Shown here: one piece after another, positions 1-9,312 of the stretch
Numbering within the stretch: position 1 is the first letter of the stretch
Layout of the letters: each line of letters begins with the position of its first letter
Source of the DNA: Candidatus Endonucleibacter bathymodioli
GTDB taxonomy: Bacteria; Pseudomonadota; Gammaproteobacteria; Pseudomonadales; Endozoicomonadaceae
NCBI GenBank assembly: GCA_030674915.1
Contig: JASXSV010000013.1
Location: forward strand, 35,299 to 99,298
DNA: 64,000 nucleotides
Direction: 5' to 3'
Made by a program: the position numbers and the translations under genes
Notes under the pieces: model-generated
Database searches by the model: none
The model's input: only the letters and a program-made list of their open reading frames with translations
What the model was told of the DNA's origin: nothing

Positions 1-1935
1 ACGATAACGAACATTAACCAACTTCTCCGTTAATGTATCACTTTCGTCGATTTCCGCAGAAGCCTGAGCTACAACAAAGTCACCCTCTTCAATAGCGGAT
101 AGATAAGAAATCTCATCCGTCACTTTGCTATCCACCACCTTACGGTACGGGGATTCCAGAAAACCATAACTATTAGTTCGGGAATAGGCAGCCAAAGAGT
201 TAATCAGACCAATGTTTGGCCCTTCCGGTGTTTCGATAGGACATACTCTCCCATAATGGGTAGGGTGCACGTCTCTAACCTCAAAACCCGCTCGTTCACG
301 GGTCAACCCTCCAGGCCCTAGTGCAGAAACCCGGCGCTTATGCGTAATTTCAGATAACGGATTATTCTGATCCATAAACTGGGACAACTGGCTGGAGCCG
401 AAAAACTCCTTGATCGCCGCTGCAATCGGCTTGGCGTTGATCAAATCTTGAGGCATATAACCTTCAGATTCAGCATGACTCAAGCGCTCTTTGACGGCAC
501 GCTCGACACGAACCAGCCCTACTCGGAACTGATTTTCAGCCATCTCACCCACAGAGCGAACACGGCGATTACCCAAGTGATCAATATCATCACACGCACC
601 AATACCATTACGTATACTTATAAGCGTTTTCAATACATCAACAATATCGTCTCTATTCAAAACACCAAGCCCTACATCCTCTCCTCGACCAAGACGACGG
701 TTAAACTTCATCCGACCTACAGCAGAAAGATCGTACCTCTCTGTAGAGAAAAACAGGTTTTTAAACAATGCTTCTGCAGCTTCCTTGGTGGGAGGCTCGC
801 CAGGACGCATCATGCGGTAGATTTCTACTAAGGCATCACTCCTACTGGTCGCGGTATCAATACGCAGCGTATCTGCAATATAAGAACCGCAATACAGCTC
901 ATTTATATACAAAGTTTCAATCGATTTAATACCCGCAACCAATAGCTTATCGTATAACTCCTCTGTGATTTCCGCATTGCACTCAGCGATAATTTCGCCA
1001 GTTGCCTCATCAACGACAGCTTTAGCCAAAACCAAGCCATAAACATCTTCAATAGGCATCTCAAGGCGTTTAATATTGGACTTCTCCAATAGGCGAATGT
1101 GCCGTGCCGTGATACGACAACCCTGCTCTACAACAACAGCACCTTCAGAGTCTTTCATATCAAAGCCGGCTGCTTCTCCACGTAGACGCTTAGGGATCAG
1201 ATCAGTACTGACCCTTTCTTCTCCCAGAGTAAGTTTTACTGCAGTAAAAAAACAACTAAGAATATCTTCATTAGACATGTCGATAGCACGAAGCAGCATC
1301 GTCGCTGGCAATTTACGGCGTCGGTCAATACGAACAAACAACAAGTCTTTAGCGTCGAACTCAAAGTCCAGCCATGAACCACGATAAGGAATTACCCTTG
1401 CTGAATAGAGTAATTTGCCGGAAGAATGCGTCTTTCCACGATCATTGTCAAAAAACACACCAGGCGAGCGATGCAACTGAGATACTATCACCCGCTCAGT
1501 GCCATTAATGACAAAAGTACCGTTATTGGTCATGAGCGGAATTTCGCCCATGTAGACTTCCTGCTCTTTTATATCCTTAATCGCAGCTTTATTGTGGGTA
1601 TCTTTATCATAGATAATAAGACGCACTTTAGCTCGCAACGGCACAGCATAGGTAACCCCCCTGAGCTGACACTCCTTAACATCGAAGAAAGGCTTACCCA
1701 GTCTGTAGCTCACGTACTCCAAAGCGGCATTTCCCGTATAACTAACAATAGGGAAAACAGACTTAAAAGCCGCATGCAACCCAATATCATTCCGCTCAGC
1801 CGGCTCTTTGTCAGACTGCAGCAGCCTGCAGTATGAATCAATCTGAATTGCGAGAAGATACGGCACGTCCATGACATGCGGCAGCTTACCGAAGTCCTTT
1901 CGAATTCGTTTTTTCTCTGTATAAGAGTATGCCAT
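1..1935 (-). CDS. rpoB: RNA polymerase beta subunit, N-terminal 645 residues (runs off window)
   Basis: Beta subunit of RNA polymerase, the catalytic core partner of RpoC. The visible part begins [19 protein letters not shown], as in other gammaproteobacteria, and stays open to the window edge, giving about half of the usual ~1340 residues. The rifampicin-binding cluster I is visible near 300–400 ([15 protein letters not shown] followed by THKRR), with the drug-sensitive wild-type Asp, His and Ser residues. It lies downstream of rplL in the classical beta operon, but is separated from it by 657 bp holding a terminator-like hairpin, so it may have its own promoter. The start is fixed by family alignment. 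Confidence 0.97.
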   Translation of the reverse strand, partial: MAYSYTEKKRIRKDFGKLPHVMDVPYLLAIQIDSYCRLLQSDKEPAERNDIGLHAAFKSVFPIVSYTGNAALEYVSYRLGKPFFDVKECQLRGVTYAVPLRAKVRLIIYDKDTHNKAAIKDIKEQEVYMGEIPLMTNNGTFVINGTERVIVSQLHRSPGVFFDNDRGKTHSSGKLLYSARVIPYRGSWLDFEFDAKDLLFVRIDRRRKLPATMLLRAIDMSNEDILSCFFTAVKLTLGEERVSTDLIPKRLRGEAAGFDMKDSEGAVVVEQGCRITARHIRLLEKSNIKRLEMPIEDVYGLVLAKAVVDEATGEIIAECNAEITEELYDKLLVAGIKSIETLYINELYCGSYIADTLRIDTATSRSDALVEIYRMMRPGEPPTKEAAEALFKNLFFSTERYDLSAVGRMKFNRRLGRGEDVGLGVLNRDDIVDVLKTLISIRNGIGACDDIDHLGNRRVRSVGEMAENQFRVGLVRVERAVKERLSHAESEGYMPQDLINAKPIAAAIKEFFGSSQLSQFMDQNNPLSEITHKRRVSALGPGGLTRERAGFEVRDVHPTHYGRVCPIETPEGPNIGLINSLAAYSRTNSYGFLESPYRKVVDSKVTDEISYLSAIEEGDFVVAQASAEIDESDTLTEKLVNVRYR

Positions 1936-2149
1936 CAGCGCTCCCCAGCTTGGTCACCTCATTTGGCAACAGCCCCCACGACCTGACCGTCGAGACGTTA
2001 GGGGCGGGCGCCCCTTTTCAATAACCAAATAGTTTCTATGCTTGATAAGAAGACTTCCAATTAGAAGCCTTCTCTAACAGATACGTCAGCTAATACGTTA
2101 GAATACGAAGGCACCCAAAACAAATACCCACCTGATTTTTAACTGTACT

Positions 2150-2247
2150 TTCAAACCAATCATACCTAACGTACTTAATACTATTCGCAGGCTTATGGAA
2201 CGTAACCCACCACCTGATCACACACTCTAACGGAAACTGGTATAGTT
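2150..2247. repeat. Degenerate copy of the intergenic inverted-repeat (MITE-like) family
   Basis: The right end (ACGGAAACTGGTATAGTTA) matches the end of the clear copy at 37778–37904, and the preceding 'CGCAGGCTTATGG' resembles its interior. The left end is not recognisable, so the boundary is approximate. It lies in the rplL–rpoB gap. I see nothing else in the rest of 1936–2508. Confidence 0.4.
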
Positions 2248-2508
2248 AATCTTTCAAGTCATCATTACGGACATCAAGCCTCAGCAACATCATGACTAGA
2301 CACACAGTGCAGTCTGAACTGCCAGCACTGCTATCCTCAATAGCACTTACTGCTCCCCCAATCACCTAGAACTAGAATAACCAATACTCACCGCAAACCG
2401 TCAACCATACAGTCTTCGGCACAAACACCGCACAAAACAACACATGTAAGCCTCATAGTGTAGTCGAGGCGTTTCAGACACACACAAAATATACGGTTCA
2501 TATAACGG

Positions 2509-2538
2509 AAAAAAGCCAGCCCTAAAAAAGGGCTAGCC
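2509..2538 (-). terminator. Terminator-like hairpin after rplL
   Basis: Read on the minus strand, a GCTAGCCCT / AGGGCTGGC stem with a T-rich loop is followed by six T residues. It sits 55 bp downstream of the rplL stop and upstream of rpoB. Its position fits the transcript attenuation known between rplL and rpoB in enteric bacteria, or full termination with a separate rpoB promoter. Confidence 0.75.
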
Positions 2539-2592
2539 ACCCAAGCCCATAAAAGAAACAGCCCAAGATTATCCTCAACGCTTTCGTAGGAA

Positions 2593-2964
2593 TTACTTAA
2601 TTTCCACGGAGGCGCCAGCTTCCTCTAGCTGTTTCTTTAAATCCTCAGCCTCTTGCTTGGTCACACCTTCTTTCACTGACGACGGGGCACCATCTACAAC
2701 GGCTTTAGCCTCCTTCAAACCCAAACCAGTAACTGCTCGCACAACCTTTATTGCATTTACTTTCTTTTCACCAGCGGCAGTTAAAATCACATTAAATTCC
2801 GTCTGCGCCTCAACCTCCACACCGGCCTCTGCCGCAGCAGGAGCGACAACAGCGGCTGCAGCAGAAACGCCGAACTTTTCCTCCATTGCTTGCACAAGCT
2901 CAACAACCTGCATAACGCTCATTTCAGCAATAGCAGTTAATACATCATCTTTAGACAGAACCAT
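2593..2964 (-). CDS. rplL: 50S ribosomal protein L7/L12
   Basis: Acidic stalk protein of the large ribosomal subunit; dimers bind L10 and recruit translation GTPases. At 123 residues it has the usual length. The N-terminal dimerisation helix (about 1–35), an Ala-rich hinge (about 35–52) and the C-terminal factor-binding domain with the [12 protein letters not shown] helix are all visible. It follows rplJ by 67 bp on the same strand, as in the conserved rplJL pair. Confidence 0.98.
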   Translation of the reverse strand: MVLSKDDVLTAIAEMSVMQVVELVQAMEEKFGVSAAAAVVAPAAAEAGVEVEAQTEFNVILTAAGEKKVNAIKVVRAVTGLGLKEAKAVVDGAPSSVKEGVTKQEAEDLKKQLEEAGASVEIK

Positions 2965-3031
2965 AATTTAAATCTCCGGAAATTCATGCTGGGAGCTACC
3001 CATAACCTTTTCCACTAAGAGAAAAGAATCG

Positions 3032-3562
3032 TTAGGCTGCATTCTTTTTCTCTTCAGCAACCGCTGCTATGACACGGGTAATAGACGCAGGTAACTCTTT
3101 TAAAGTTCTTGCAAGTTTGGTTACCGGCGCAATCATAACACTCAATAGCATTGCACGAGCCTGGTCTAATGTTGGTATTGCAGCCAAAACATTTAGTTGT
3201 TCAGCAGCTAAGACTTCTCCTCCAATAGACAAAGCTTTCACTTCAAGATTTTTATTCTCTTTGACAAAATCCTTGAAAAGGCGCGCAGCAGCACCTGGAT
3301 TTTCCTTAGAGAACGCCAGCACAGTGGGACCTACCAGAGAATCCTGTAGACACTCAAAATCAGTACCGATTACTGCGCGTTTAGCCAGAGTGTTACGTAC
3401 AACCTTTAGATATACGTCATTTTCACGAGCTTGTTTACGCAGACCAGTCATTTGAGCAACAGTAAGTCCTCGGTAATCTGCAATAACAACTGATAGAGCG
3501 CATTTAGCTGCCTCATGAACCTCAGAGACTATCGCTTTCTTACCCTCGAGCCTTAATGCCAT
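3032..3562 (-). CDS. rplJ: 50S ribosomal protein L10
   Basis: Base of the ribosomal stalk, binding 23S rRNA and anchoring L7/L12 dimers through its C-terminal helix. The start was set at the internal ATG giving [12 protein letters not shown], which matches the family; a longer ORF adds 13 unsupported residues. The product is 176 residues and ends in the usual Ala/Lys-rich helix (VAEEKKNAA). It forms a pair with rplL and is preceded by a ~395 bp leader, where L10-mediated autoregulation is expected from what is known in E. coli. Confidence 0.97.
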   Translation of the reverse strand: MALRLEGKKAIVSEVHEAAKCALSVVIADYRGLTVAQMTGLRKQARENDVYLKVVRNTLAKRAVIGTDFECLQDSLVGPTVLAFSKENPGAAARLFKDFVKENKNLEVKALSIGGEVLAAEQLNVLAAIPTLDQARAMLLSVMIAPVTKLARTLKELPASITRVIAAVAEEKKNAA

Positions 3563-3957
3563 TGACTTTACTCCACGCTTCTGAAACCACACCTCACACA
3601 TCGGTACAAAAATTACAGCAGCCTGTAACAGATAATACCCTCTACCCAGCGCGAGACACCCCTAATTACGGTGAAGGGTTAAGCCTGAAAATAGAGTTTT
3701 CAGACAGCTAACTCACCGTCTACGCAGGAAATTAAGCCGTGCGTCTTTTCGTACAATCTGCCCTTGAATATACACTGCGAATTGACCAATATCTTCAACG
3801 ACATTTTATATGCACAAAACAGGCATCAGCAAGACAGCCCAGCCTCAGACACAAAGCACCTGCGATCTTTGACGAGCCCGAACAAACGGGAACTCCAAAG
3901 CTCTTGCAAGAAACAGGCGTAATAATTTGAAAGCCTGCATCTTTATAACGCCCCCTC
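3563..3957 (-). promoter_or_regulatory. rplJ leader region
   Basis: A 395-bp non-coding stretch lies between rplA and rplJ. It contains a small perfect hairpin (TTACAG–CAGC–CTGTAA, near 3613–3628). In enteric bacteria this leader carries the rplJ promoter and the L10/L12-binding RNA. Position is the only support here; I could not identify the kink-turn. The short plus-strand ORFs in it do not resemble proteins. Confidence 0.35.
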
Positions 3958-4653
3958 CTAGATATCCAAAGACGACATATCAATGGTGATTCCAGGCCCC
4001 ATGGTTGAAGACAGCGTCACTTTTTTCATATAAATACCTTTGCTTGAAGAAGGTTTCAGCCTCTTCAAATCAGCTATCAACGCTTCTATATTTTGCTTCA
4101 GCGCCATAGTTTCAAAATCGATCTTTCCAACACAAGCATGGATTATGCCATTTTTATCAGTACGAAAACGAACCTGTCCAGATTTAGCATTCTTAACAGC
4201 TTCGGAAACATTAGGCGTAACAGTGCCTACTTTAGGATTAGGCATCAGACCACGAGGGCCAAGAATCTGACCCAACAAACCAACAACACGCATGGCATCT
4301 GGAGACGCAATAACTACGTCAAAATTCAGATCTCCAGCTTTAACTTGCTCAGCCAAATCTTCCATACCAACCAAATCTGCACCAGCTGCTTTAGCCGCAT
4401 CAGCATTAGCCCCTTGCGTAAAAACAGCAACTCGTACATCTTTACCTGTGCCATTAGGCAGCACCGTAGCACCACGCACGACCTGATCCGATTTACGAGG
4501 ATCAACCCCCAGATTCATAGAAACCTCAACAGACTCCTTAAACTTTACTTTGGAAACTTCCTTTAGCAAACTAGCCGCTTCCTCGAAAGAATAAACTTTG
4601 TTCGTATCAACTTTTCCAGCAATCATTTTTGCGCGCTTGGTCAGCTTCATCAT
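3958..4653 (-). CDS. rplA: 50S ribosomal protein L1
   Basis: Binds 23S rRNA at the L1 stalk and helps release E-site tRNA; in many bacteria it also represses the rplKA mRNA. The product is 231 residues (E. coli 234) and begins [15 protein letters not shown]. The start follows a strong GGAGGGG site 8 nt upstream and lies 1 nt after the rplK stop, indicating translational coupling. The typical motifs RKSDQVVRG and [10 protein letters not shown] are present. Confidence 0.97.
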   Translation of the reverse strand: MMKLTKRAKMIAGKVDTNKVYSFEEAASLLKEVSKVKFKESVEVSMNLGVDPRKSDQVVRGATVLPNGTGKDVRVAVFTQGANADAAKAAGADLVGMEDLAEQVKAGDLNFDVVIASPDAMRVVGLLGQILGPRGLMPNPKVGTVTPNVSEAVKNAKSGQVRFRTDKNGIIHACVGKIDFETMALKQNIEALIADLKRLKPSSSKGIYMKKVTLSSTMGPGITIDMSSLDI

Positions 4654-4654
4654 C

Positions 4655-5086
4655 TCACAACCCCTCCGCATTCAGACCCATAGAACGGGCAGAACCAGCA
4701 ATTGTGCGAATAGCAGCATCTTCACTTCCTGCCGTAAGGTCTGGTTCCTTAATCTTAGCAATTTCCAATAGTTGTTCACGTGTTACTGTTCCAACTTTAT
4801 CAGTGTTAGGGCGACCAGAACCCTTCTTAAGCTTTAAAGCCTTCATCAAAAGAACAGATGCCGGCGGTGTTTTGGTTTCAAAAGTGAAGCTACGATCACT
4901 ATAAACAGTGATTACAACAGGAATTGGCATTCCTGCATCCAAACTCTTAGTTTTCTCGTTAAACGCTTTGCAAAACTCCATTATATTCACGCCATGCTGA
5001 CCCAGCGCTGGGCCAACTGGCGGAGACGGGTTTGCCTTGCCCGCAGGCACCTGTAACTTAATATACGCTTGAACTTTCTTAGCCAT
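4655..5086 (-). CDS. rplK: 50S ribosomal protein L11
   Basis: Binds the GTPase-associated centre of 23S rRNA and is needed for RelA sensing. The start was moved to the ATG giving [13 protein letters not shown], which matches the family; 11 upstream residues in the open frame are not conserved. The product is 143 residues, with the Pro-rich N-terminal thiostrepton-region motif ([15 protein letters not shown]) and the C-terminal RNA-binding domain (RSMGLNAEG). It is immediately upstream of and coupled to rplA. Confidence 0.97.
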   Translation of the reverse strand: MAKKVQAYIKLQVPAGKANPSPPVGPALGQHGVNIMEFCKAFNEKTKSLDAGMPIPVVITVYSDRSFTFETKTPPASVLLMKALKLKKGSGRPNTDKVGTVTREQLLEIAKIKEPDLTAGSEDAAIRTIAGSARSMGLNAEGL

Positions 5087-5280
5087 TTCCACCACTACCT
5101 TTTGGGTCAACGCTACCACAACACACTGTGCTAGCTTCCCTCTTCCAGAAAAAAACTGCTCCCCTCAGGGAGCTGGACTTCAAACTATGATGCTTTACCC
5201 ACCATACGTGAAAAATAGCTTCTCGCCATTACTCCATCGCCACCTGTCCACCCAATAACGCCGAGCATAAATATGCCGAC

Positions 5281-5814
5281 TTAAAATTTTTCTACCTGAC
5301 CAAAGTCAAGCTCAACTGGCGTAGAGCGGCCAAAGATCGTAACAGCCACATACAGGCGGCTCTTTTCATAGTTAACTGTTTCTACAACACCAGTAAAGTC
5401 CGCAAATGGCCCTGCAGTAACACGAACCATCTCACCAGGCTCAAACAATATCTTCGGCCGAGGCTTATCAATACCCTCATGGACACGCTGAAGAATAGCA
5501 TCTGCCTCTTTTTCAGTAATTGCCGCCGGCTTATCCGCCACACCACCAATAAACCCCATTACCCGAGGAGTAGCCCTGATAAGATGCCAACTCTCGTCAT
5601 TCATCTCCATCTGGACCAGCACATACCCAGGGAAGAACTTCCTTTCACTTTTTCGCTTTTGGCCATTCTTAATTTCTACCACTTCCTCCGTAGGAACAAG
5701 AATATCACCGAACAACTCCTCCATCCCGTGCACCTTAACGCGATCTTTAAGAGAGTTCATTACCTGCTTTTCGTAGCCGGAGTAAGCATGAACCACATAC
5801 CACCGTTTTGTCAT
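5281..5814 (-). CDS. nusG: Transcription termination/antitermination factor NusG
   Basis: Binds the RNA polymerase clamp to increase processivity and links it to Rho or ribosomal S10. At 177 residues, it has the NGN domain ([14 protein letters not shown] start, [10 protein letters not shown] near the middle) and the C-terminal KOW domain ([16 protein letters not shown]). The ATG at 5814 is preceded by GGAG at 6-nt spacing and chosen over an in-frame TTG two codons upstream. It follows secE by 9 nt. Confidence 0.97.
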   Translation of the reverse strand: MTKRWYVVHAYSGYEKQVMNSLKDRVKVHGMEELFGDILVPTEEVVEIKNGQKRKSERKFFPGYVLVQMEMNDESWHLIRATPRVMGFIGGVADKPAAITEKEADAILQRVHEGIDKPRPKILFEPGEMVRVTAGPFADFTGVVETVNYEKSRLYVAVTIFGRSTPVELDFGQVEKF

Positions 5815-5823
5815 GTCCAACTC

Positions 5824-6198
5824 CTATCCTATAAGACTGCTGACCGCCCAACCCAGTGCAGAGTCGAGCAACCATAAGATGAGCCCCATAATCAGAACAA
5901 CCACAACAATAATCAAAGTCGTCTGAACAGTCTCCTGCCTGGTCGGCCAGACAACCTTGCGGATCTCCACTTTAGCTTCTTTGATTAGCAGCCAAAACGC
6001 ACGACCTTTCCCTGTCTGTATAGCAATCACGCAGCCAGCAAGCACCAAGCCCAACAAACCCACCACTCGATACAACAGAGGCTCCGCCGAGAAATAGTAA
6101 TTACCATACGTACCTGCAGCCATAATCCCCGCCACAAGAAGCCACTTCAGGCCATCCAGACGACTTACAACAACAACTTCTTCTGATTTTCCACTCAT
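5824..6198 (-). CDS. secE: Preprotein translocase subunit SecE
   Basis: Essential membrane subunit of the SecYEG channel. It has three hydrophobic segments, as in gammaproteobacterial SecE, and the diagnostic amphipathic stretch EVRKVVWPTRQET, almost identical to E. coli EVRKVIWPTRQET. The annotated ATG gives 124 residues; a TTG nine codons upstream is the only longer choice. It sits between tRNA-Trp and nusG, the standard context. Confidence 0.95.
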   Translation of the reverse strand: MSGKSEEVVVVSRLDGLKWLLVAGIMAAGTYGNYYFSAEPLLYRVVGLLGLVLAGCVIAIQTGKGRAFWLLIKEAKVEIRKVVWPTRQETVQTTLIIVVVVLIMGLILWLLDSALGWAVSSLIG

Positions 6199-6241
6199 CA
6201 AATTGACTATCTCTAGACTAAACAATATTTAGATACAGGTA

Positions 6242-6317
6242 TGGCAGGCCAGGAGGGGATCGAACCCCCAACCCCCGGTTTTGGAGACCGGTGCTCTACC
6301 AATTGAGCTACTGGCCT
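6242..6317 (-). tRNA. trpT: tRNA-Trp (CCA)
   Basis: The 76-nt minus-strand sequence begins AGGCCAGTAGCTCAATTGG and ends with encoded CCA. The anticodon loop is CTCCAAA (anticodon CCA). The GGTTCGATCC T-arm is intact. It lies directly upstream of secE, as in many proteobacteria. Confidence 0.97.
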
Positions 6318-6468
6318 GTATCTTTAAATCTCCAAAACACTGGAGGCGCAACAAAATCACTGAATTCAAGCCACAACAAACTTAAGCGATTCTATTACCC
6401 TATCCAGAACAATGCAAGGCTTAAAAACTAGATGCGCGTCAAAAAATACTCCAGCCACAACCTTGATA

Positions 6469-6544
<76 letters not shown>

Positions 6545-6560
6545 ATTGCTCAAAATATGA

Positions 6561-6634
6561 TGGAGCGGGTAGCGGGAATCGAACCCGCATTATCAGCTTG
6601 GAAGGCTGCGGTTCTACCATTGAACTATACCCGC
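6561..6634 (-). tRNA. tRNA-Gly (TCC)
   Basis: A 74-nt cloverleaf starting GCGGGTATAGTTCAATGG, with anticodon TCC (CTTCCAA) and encoded CCA. It is the middle member of the usual Tyr–Gly–Thr cluster. Confidence 0.96.
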
Positions 6635-6701
6635 ACTAAAGCGCAAACCCTTATCAAATCTCAATACTAACTATACACACCAAAACAAAACAGAGATAAT
6701 T

Positions 6702-6785
6702 TGGTGGTGGGAGCTGGATTCGAACCAGCGAAGCTTTCGCGTCAGATTTACAGTCTGATCCCTTTGGCCACTCGGGAATCCCACC
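6702..6785 (-). tRNA. tRNA-Tyr (GTA)
   Basis: An 84-nt class II tRNA starting GGTGGGATTCCCGAGTGG, with anticodon GTA (CTGTAAA), a long variable arm and encoded CCA. It is the first gene of the tRNA cluster on the minus strand. Confidence 0.96.
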
Positions 6786-7560
6786 TAACACCACTCTATT
6801 TTACCTGAAACAACAAGACTAGTACTGTCTCAATTCACCCCTAGATCACTCGTGACATTAAGAAATAACTCTGCTTAAACTGAACCTCATTTCATATCCA
6901 ACACCACACCGAAGTGCGAGGCGTTATAGTAAAGAAAACTATTGTCAGACGCAATGCCTTTACAACGTTTTTCTATTTCCTTTATTTCATTTACCCTATA
7001 ACTCACATCATTCCAAGCCGCATACCCAAGCAAATTAGCGCCTCTTTGATTCAGCTCCAACCACCAAACACAGACCTATTATTTAACAGTTTAATTCCCG
7101 TGAATACTCCCCCACTGAAAAACTATAGCCTATGCCACCTAACTCCGTCGACCAAACATCCCCCAGATAGATTCTATTTTTAAGCTCTATCGTAGCAATC
7201 AAAGTCTCTCTCCACTCGCAACTTTTTCAGTAAGAGGGCTGTTTCGCTACGATTAAACTTTGGACGAAGGCACACCAACCAAGACGAGCAAGACGATCAA
7301 ACACACCAACATGATTTACACGGCCCTCAGCCCACAAAGATAGTACATACTGTTGGATTTTTTTGACGACATCTGACTAGCCGAAAAAGCCAACCAGAAG
7401 ATAATAACCAGTCCCCTGCTAGCAAAGTACTGATTCTTTTCATTAATAGCAACCCAGCGCTCAGAATCTCCATCTTTGCTGCGAAACTTACACATATCAC
7501 ACTTAAAAACAAGAAAAGGGACAGACTGCATTCCCACCCCAGCTTAGTCTCCTACACTTG
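6786..7560. other. 775-bp region without a recognisable gene
   Basis: Lies between tRNA-Tyr and the repeat copy upstream. In related genomes coaX or a small SPOR protein can follow birA here, but no similar reading frame is seen. A 73-codon minus-strand ORF (7316–7537) with one hydrophobic stretch has no recognisable similarity and is not called. Confidence 0.5.
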
Positions 7561-7680
7561 TATACCAATTACAATTGAAAGTCCAAGTAGGCGACAAACG
7601 AACAAAATCCCATGAACCTACAAGCAGCATATGACTGGAGTAAGTGCGAATAGTCACCATACTCACACCTTTCTTAAGGA
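7561..7680. repeat. Intergenic inverted-repeat element, long form
   Basis: Begins TATACCAATTACAATTGAAAG and ends ACTCACACCTTTCTTAAGGA. The interior has the family signatures GTAGGCGACAAACGA, CCCATGAACCTACAAGCAG and GACTGGAGTAAGTG. About 120 bp, located 127 bp beyond the 3' end of birA. Confidence 0.8.
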
Positions 7681-7807
7681 GCCTCTGATTAAAGCCACTT
7701 TCGTAATCCCAGCCGAGGCGCGGATCCAGCAAAATCAATACCTTGTAGATTCCTTCCTGTGCGAGAATAACCTTGTTCAGAGCTTCCTTAAGGGAAAAGA
7801 GTATAAC

Positions 7808-8791
7808 TCAGGATTCTACACTAATATCATCCGCTCTGAGAGAAACTTCACCACTATGAAAAGCCATATTTCCACTTATGGTTTCCAAAATAATCCCACC
7901 CCACTCATTAACCCCCAGCGAACGTCCATATATCTGCTTACTAGAAACATCCAGCATCACTCTTTTCCCAAAATAAGCGTCATAGTGATTCCACTGCTCC
8001 TGAAAAAAAACAAACCCATTGCGCTTATAACACTCAAGCGTCCGGTAAATCTCGCCAATCAGAGCACTACCAACATGGTTCCTACTGACAGACATACCGC
8101 ACGCCCTCTGAAGATCAGTCGCAGGCTGGTTGATAATATCAAATTGATCATCACTAAGCCGAATATTCACCCCTACACCAATAGTCACCTCGCACTCACC
8201 TACAGGGTCACCACACACTTCCAGCAATACACCAGAAAGTTTTTTACCTTTCCAGAGAACATCGTTAGGCCACTTCAAACTCAAACCTTGGGCTCCGCAC
8301 GATCCAAGCGCTTTCACAACCGCAAGCCCAACAGCTAGACTCAACCCCTCCAAAGAAGCAGTGCCATCACACACCCTCCATAAAATAGACAGACAAATAC
8401 TCCCTCCAAATGGAGTAACCCAGGAACGTCCTCTCCGACCTCGCCCGTTAGTCTGGTGCTCAGCCATACAGAAATGCATTTTTTGATCAGATGTTTTTCC
8501 TGCAACTTCTCGAATCAAATCATTAGTAGAGCTGGTGACCAAGCAGAGATGCAGTGAAATATGCTGCAATACATTTTGCTCAAGACCCTCATAAATTTTG
8601 CTTCTATCAAGGAGCTCAATCCCTGGCGCTAGCCTGTATCCTCTTCCGCAAACAGCGTCTAACATCAACCCCAATACCTTCAGTCCCTTTATTTTTTTCC
8701 ATACGCCCGCTCGACTAATACCAAGCACCTTCCCGATTTCCTCGCCTGAGTGGAATCCTCTATCAGAAAGCAGCTTGAGCAATTTTTCCAT
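7808..8791 (-). CDS. birA: Biotin–[acetyl-CoA carboxylase] ligase / biotin operon repressor
   Basis: Activates biotin with ATP and transfers it to the biotin carrier protein; bifunctional forms also repress bio genes. The 327 residues include an N-terminal winged helix (about 1–60, with GKVLGISRAGVWKKIKGL), so this is the repressor-type (class II) enzyme. The catalytic domain has the biotin/AMP loop GRGRRGR at 116–122 and the KWPNDVL motif near 180. The bio operon lies 4.7 kb away on the opposite strand, so a BirA-regulated biotin regulon is likely, although I could not recognise an operator. Confidence 0.95.
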   Translation of the reverse strand: MEKLLKLLSDRGFHSGEEIGKVLGISRAGVWKKIKGLKVLGLMLDAVCGRGYRLAPGIELLDRSKIYEGLEQNVLQHISLHLCLVTSSTNDLIREVAGKTSDQKMHFCMAEHQTNGRGRRGRSWVTPFGGSICLSILWRVCDGTASLEGLSLAVGLAVVKALGSCGAQGLSLKWPNDVLWKGKKLSGVLLEVCGDPVGECEVTIGVGVNIRLSDDQFDIINQPATDLQRACGMSVSRNHVGSALIGEIYRTLECYKRNGFVFFQEQWNHYDAYFGKRVMLDVSSKQIYGRSLGVNEWGGIILETISGNMAFHSGEVSLRADDISVES

Positions 8792-9059
8792 TATTTAAGA
8801 CCTTTCCACGAACCTCAGCTTTACTCTACAAAACAACAACCGCAATTAAAAACAACGGCGAACCTTACAGCTTTGCTGATGCCTTGCAAGCCTCTAACCA
8901 GCTTATCAAATAGTTTGACGGCATTTTAACGATAAATCCGGTACACTTGTTATTGCAAGACCTACTAACACAAACAATATATTCATCTCGACCATTCATG
9001 CAAAAATCTCATAAAGGAGCTCAAGATTCAGAGGTGGGGACTTGAATATCCAGTTCTTT

Positions 9060-9160
9060 TAGGCGCGTACCCTTTATCATTGAGGACATGTGCAGGATAG
9101 TAGCAGATGACAGGTAAGTAAGAACAGTCAACCATCTCACACCTTCAAGAAAAATTGGCT
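9060..9160. repeat. Intergenic inverted-repeat element, degenerate left end
   Basis: The right half is clear: TAGTAGCAGATGACAGGTAA, then AAGAACAGTCAACCATCTCAC and ACCTTCAAG. The left end (GGCGCG… ATCATTGAGG) is scrambled. It lies in the 521-bp birA–AsmA divergent gap; the rest of the gap shows nothing further apart from the GAGACCTCCT ribosome-binding region before 9313. Confidence 0.55.
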
Positions 9161-9312
9161 AGATATTTCTCTTGATGCACCTGCCAAACTGCAAGTTTGT
9201 GACCATTTTTACAGTCTGAGTAAAAAACCTTATGCCGTACTCAACTTTTGATGACATAATTCATCAGCCTTTTCAGATACGAAAAATCTAACACTTAATC
9301 ACGAGACCTCCT

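Noticed and set aside
7316..7537. 73-codon minus-strand ORF with a hydrophobic stretch
   Set aside because: No homology recognised, no ribosome-binding site; it lies in a repeat-rich gap.
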